Shown here in pieces: positions 15,369-17,792 of a stretch of DNA of 17,792 bases. The notes under the pieces were generated by a model that made no database searches, was not told the origin of the DNA, and saw only the letters and a program-made list of their open reading frames with translations. Source of the DNA: Bacteroidales bacterium (GTDB lineage: Bacteria; Bacteroidota; Bacteroidia; Bacteroidales; VadinHA17); the NCBI GenBank assembly GCA_012514255.1, contig JAAZAP010000069.1:1-17792 (forward strand), given 5' to 3'. Both the position numbers and the translations under genes were made by a program. Within the stretch, counting starts at the first letter, position 1. Each line of letters opens with the position of its first letter.

Positions 15369-17750
15369 TTATTTCTTTACAAAGAAGAAGGTTCCGTCCT
15401 CGTCCTTCAATCCGGTGATCTTGCCAAACCTCGGCCTTTGCTGGTTGTTCTGAATCACCGCCCTTGTAACCTGCAACACAATCTCCTCTATGGATATGCA
15501 TGTGTTTGGATTCCCCTTAAGGGTGCTGGCAAAGGTACGGGTGAACTGTGAGTCGTCAACAGCAAGCTCATAACCGGCAGAGGAGAAGATCTGGCTCGAC
15601 TTGAACTGGGTAGCCCGCCAGTCAGCACAGTTACGCGGCTTAAGCTCTGTTCTCATTGCCTGGTAGAAGCTGGGACCTGATTCGCAGGCATCGGTGATCA
15701 CAAGCACGTGGGTGAGATAGTTCATGTATGTCTCCATCGAGGCTTTCAGTGTATTAAGGCTGAAGTATGTAAACTCCTCATCGCGACGCGCATCGACGGG
15801 TATCCAGTAACCCACGTCATTAATGAACTTGCCATGACCGGCAAACCATATCACCAGCGACTTTATCTGTTTCGCCCTTACCTCATCACGCAGTTCAATG
15901 GAGAAGAATTTTTCCATCTGCTGCTTGGTCTGATTGCTGAGACGCCTTATCGGGAGCACCTGGTAACTGTCTTCAAGCACCCCTGTGATAAGATTGGCAT
16001 CCTTAACCGGCCCCTGCAGCGCGGCAAAATTCTGGTAATCACTGTTCTCTATAAAGACAACCAACGTATTGCCCATGGGGTTGGAGGCGGAGATGGTTGT
16101 TCCGTTACGGTTAAGTGCATAATCCCTGATAGTCCTGTTACCATATTTGTCCTCAACGAGGATGGTAACCTTGTCACTGTTTCTTACATCGATACCCCTG
16201 GCAATGAACGAGGGATTAAGGTTATCCTGCGAGAATTGTGCACTGATGTTTTCTATCTTCACTGACCGGATAAGATTCTGGTCCATCACCTTCCCCTCAA
16301 TATCAATTGTAGCGGCAACACTGTCAATGACCAGCATGTCATCCCCGATAAGGTAAGGGGCAAGTATCTTTATCTCGGGCGGATCAACCTCCGTTCGTCT
16401 GATACGGTAGGTAAGCACCTTCTCATTGTCATATACATCCCTTGCAACAATACGCAGTGTCTCATCCGAGGGTATCTCCACCTCGGCGGCAAAGGGAATG
16501 GTGCCCTTTCCCTCATAGGTCACCGGGATGTTGTTGATTGAGAACTCCGCCAGCAGGCTCCGGTCACTCACCTTTCCCGTCACCATCACCGTCTTCCTGT
16601 CAAACCCAAGCTCTATATGACCACCCTCAACGATGTCAGGCGTCTCAATGAATATTTCGGGACTGTTGTTCTCACGGTTGATGGCGAAAAGCCTGTCATT
16701 GGCCTCGGTCAGAAGCTTCCTGGCAGCGGACCCTGTTTCATTCATTGCAACCACCCTTGTGTAATCATCAGCAGCCTTCTCAAAATCATGCATCTCTTCA
16801 TATGACCTGGCACGCATCAGGTATACCTCCGGGCGGTACTGGTCAAGTGCCAGTGCCCGAGTGAAGTCTGCCACCGCAGCAACATGCTGGTTGAACTTCT
16901 GGTAACAGGTGCCGCGGGTAATGTAGTGTTCCTGGCTGGCCGGTTCAAGCAGTATAGCCGTGGAGACATCATTGATGGCCGACGGATAATCAAGCTTTGC
17001 CTCGTATACCATTGCCCGCGTAAGATAAGCCTCAACATTCTTGCTGTCCTGCTGAATGACCATGTTACATTGACCCAGGGCACTGTTTACATCACCCTGG
17101 CGAATGAGCACCCTGGCAAGCTCAAGCCGCGCCGTGGCAAAGGATTTATCCTTCGTCACAGCCTTCTCAAGCTGCCTCCGGGCAGTGTTGTCATCACCCT
17201 TCTTCTGGTATATCAACCCCTGGTGATAGTAGTTGACCGCATCATCCCTAAGCTGCAGAGCAGTGTCAGAAGTCCCGAGAGCCCTGTCCCATAACTCCAT
17301 GCCTATGAGTGACACCACCTTCTCGGTGTAGAACTTGCCGTTACGGAATTCCGCGCTGATGGCTTTTTGCATGTGATCCACAGCCTCTGAGTAAAACCTC
17401 GTTTTTTCTTCCTGGGTGGCTTTCCCGGCTCCTCCCTGGCTGTTGCACATTCTGGCCAGATTGAAGAGAATACCGGTATCATCAGGCAGGAAATTGTTCG
17501 CCCTCTTGTAGTCATCATAGGCAAGACCGTAATTCCCTGCCAGTTCATAAGCCCTTGCCCTCCTGACATAACCGTCAGCTGAGGAGGGAACCTCGTCAAT
17601 AGCCCTGGAGAACTGTTCAATGGCATCTTCCAGCATGCCATTCCTTACAAAATCCTCACCGGCTCTGATGTATTTGCGTGCCGACTGACCTGTAAGGCTC
17701 AGGCAGGCGACAACAAACAACATAACAAGAACAGATAATCCTCGCTTCAT
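15369..17750 (-). CDS. Exported TPR / Ig-like / caspase-fold (C14) protein
   Basis: A 793-residue protein with an export signal (MKRGLSVLVMLFVVACLSLT, probable cleavage near GQS-ARK). Residues about 23-355 hold roughly nine TPR units with the usual spacing (for example AIEQFSRAIDEVPSSADGYV and AINDVSTAILLEPASQEHYI), a protein-protein contact scaffold. Residues about 361-545 are beta-rich and contain two repeats of the pattern V-x-G-K-V-x-D-x-x-[LI], ending in D-x-Y-[GD]-N: Ig-like modules also seen in other Bacteroidota caspase proteins. Residues about 561-793 form a caspase/metacaspase-type domain starting LVVFIENSDYQNFAALQG, with His639 in VIWFAGHGKF and Cys689 in VLVITDACESGPSF, an intact catalytic dyad. 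The promoter element at 17779-17786 lies just upstream and the sensor gene starts 4 bases downstream, so the pair is one operon. Substrate unknown; proteolytic activity is inferred from the dyad. Confidence 0.88.
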   Translation of the reverse strand: MKRGLSVLVMLFVVACLSLTGQSARKYIRAGEDFVRNGMLEDAIEQFSRAIDEVPSSADGYVRRARAYELAGNYGLAYDDYKRANNFLPDDTGILFNLARMCNSQGGAGKATQEEKTRFYSEAVDHMQKAISAEFRNGKFYTEKVVSLIGMELWDRALGTSDTALQLRDDAVNYYHQGLIYQKKGDDNTARRQLEKAVTKDKSFATARLELARVLIRQGDVNSALGQCNMVIQQDSKNVEAYLTRAMVYEAKLDYPSAINDVSTAILLEPASQEHYITRGTCYQKFNQHVAAVADFTRALALDQYRPEVYLMRARSYEEMHDFEKAADDYTRVVAMNETGSAARKLLTEANDRLFAINRENNSPEIFIETPDIVEGGHIELGFDRKTVMVTGKVSDRSLLAEFSINNIPVTYEGKGTIPFAAEVEIPSDETLRIVARDVYDNEKVLTYRIRRTEVDPPEIKILAPYLIGDDMLVIDSVAATIDIEGKVMDQNLIRSVKIENISAQFSQDNLNPSFIARGIDVRNSDKVTILVEDKYGNRTIRDYALNRNGTTISASNPMGNTLVVFIENSDYQNFAALQGPVKDANLITGVLEDSYQVLPIRRLSNQTKQQMEKFFSIELRDEVRAKQIKSLVIWFAGHGKFINDVGYWIPVDARRDEEFTYFSLNTLKASMETYMNYLTHVLVITDACESGPSFYQAMRTELKPRNCADWRATQFKSSQIFSSAGYELAVDDSQFTRTFASTLKGNPNTCISIEEIVLQVTRAVIQNNQQRPRFGKITGLKDEDGTFFFVKK

Positions 17751-17778
17751 AATTTCAGGTCCTTTTCCGGATGGGTCT

Positions 17779-17786
17779 CAAAAATA
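17779..17786 (-). promoter_or_regulatory. Bacteroidota -7 promoter element of the caspase/sensor operon
   Basis: The minus strand reads TATTTTTG, an exact TAnnTTTG match 28 bases upstream of the ATG at 17750, giving a leader of roughly 20-25 bases. The -33 region would lie beyond the window edge and cannot be checked. Confidence 0.6.
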
Positions 17787-17792
17787 CGAATA

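Noticed and set aside
17690..17750. Caspase-like protein as a lipoprotein (LFVVAC near residue 16)
   Set aside because: The hydrophobic stretch continues past the Cys (LSLT) and a better signal peptidase I site follows at GQS-ARK; not fully excluded.
1..17792. CRISPR array, insertion sequence, tRNA or integration site
   Set aside because: No regularly spaced direct repeats, transposase motifs, cloverleaf sequences or flanking repeats were seen on either strand.

Overview
The window looks like chromosomal DNA from a member of the Bacteroidota (Bacteroidetes). The evidence is a SusC/SusD outer-membrane pair, a secreted C10 peptidase with a probable type IX secretion tail, a 14-blade propeller sensor with a Y_Y_Y domain, and several promoters carrying the Bacteroidota -7 element TAnnTTTG. 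Coding density is high and no gap between genes exceeds 300 bases. I saw no tRNA, rRNA, CRISPR array or insertion sequence.

Left part (1-7480, all minus strand). At the edge is the 5' part of rpsP (ribosomal protein S16) behind its own promoter. Next comes a secreted C10 (streptopain-like) cysteine peptidase. Upstream of it lies a tight three-gene operon, transcribed in the order susC-like, susD-like, Calx-beta-like lipoprotein. A strong intrinsic terminator (2043-2073) closes this operon and separates it from the peptidase gene. The operon should build a TonB-dependent nutrient importer with a surface binding lipoprotein. No glycoside hydrolase is present, so the substrate is open, and a peptide substrate is as reasonable as a glycan.

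Middle part (7481-12116, plus strand). This is housekeeping: dnaE (DNA polymerase III alpha, full length, with an apparently complete PHP metal site), then a thioredoxin gene and a LOG-family phosphoribohydrolase gene that probably share a transcript.

Right part (12119-17792, minus strand). Two genes lie 4 bases apart behind a Bacteroidota-type promoter. The first encodes an exported TPR/Ig-like/caspase-fold protein with an intact His/Cys dyad. The second encodes a membrane sensor with a 14-blade periplasmic propeller, a Y_Y_Y domain, one membrane helix, a coiled coil and a cytoplasmic SpoIIE/PP2C-type domain. That domain has valine where the family has a metal-binding aspartate. This protease-like plus phosphatase-like pair is the best candidate for an undescribed system here. 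That the two proteins work together is inferred from gene order only.
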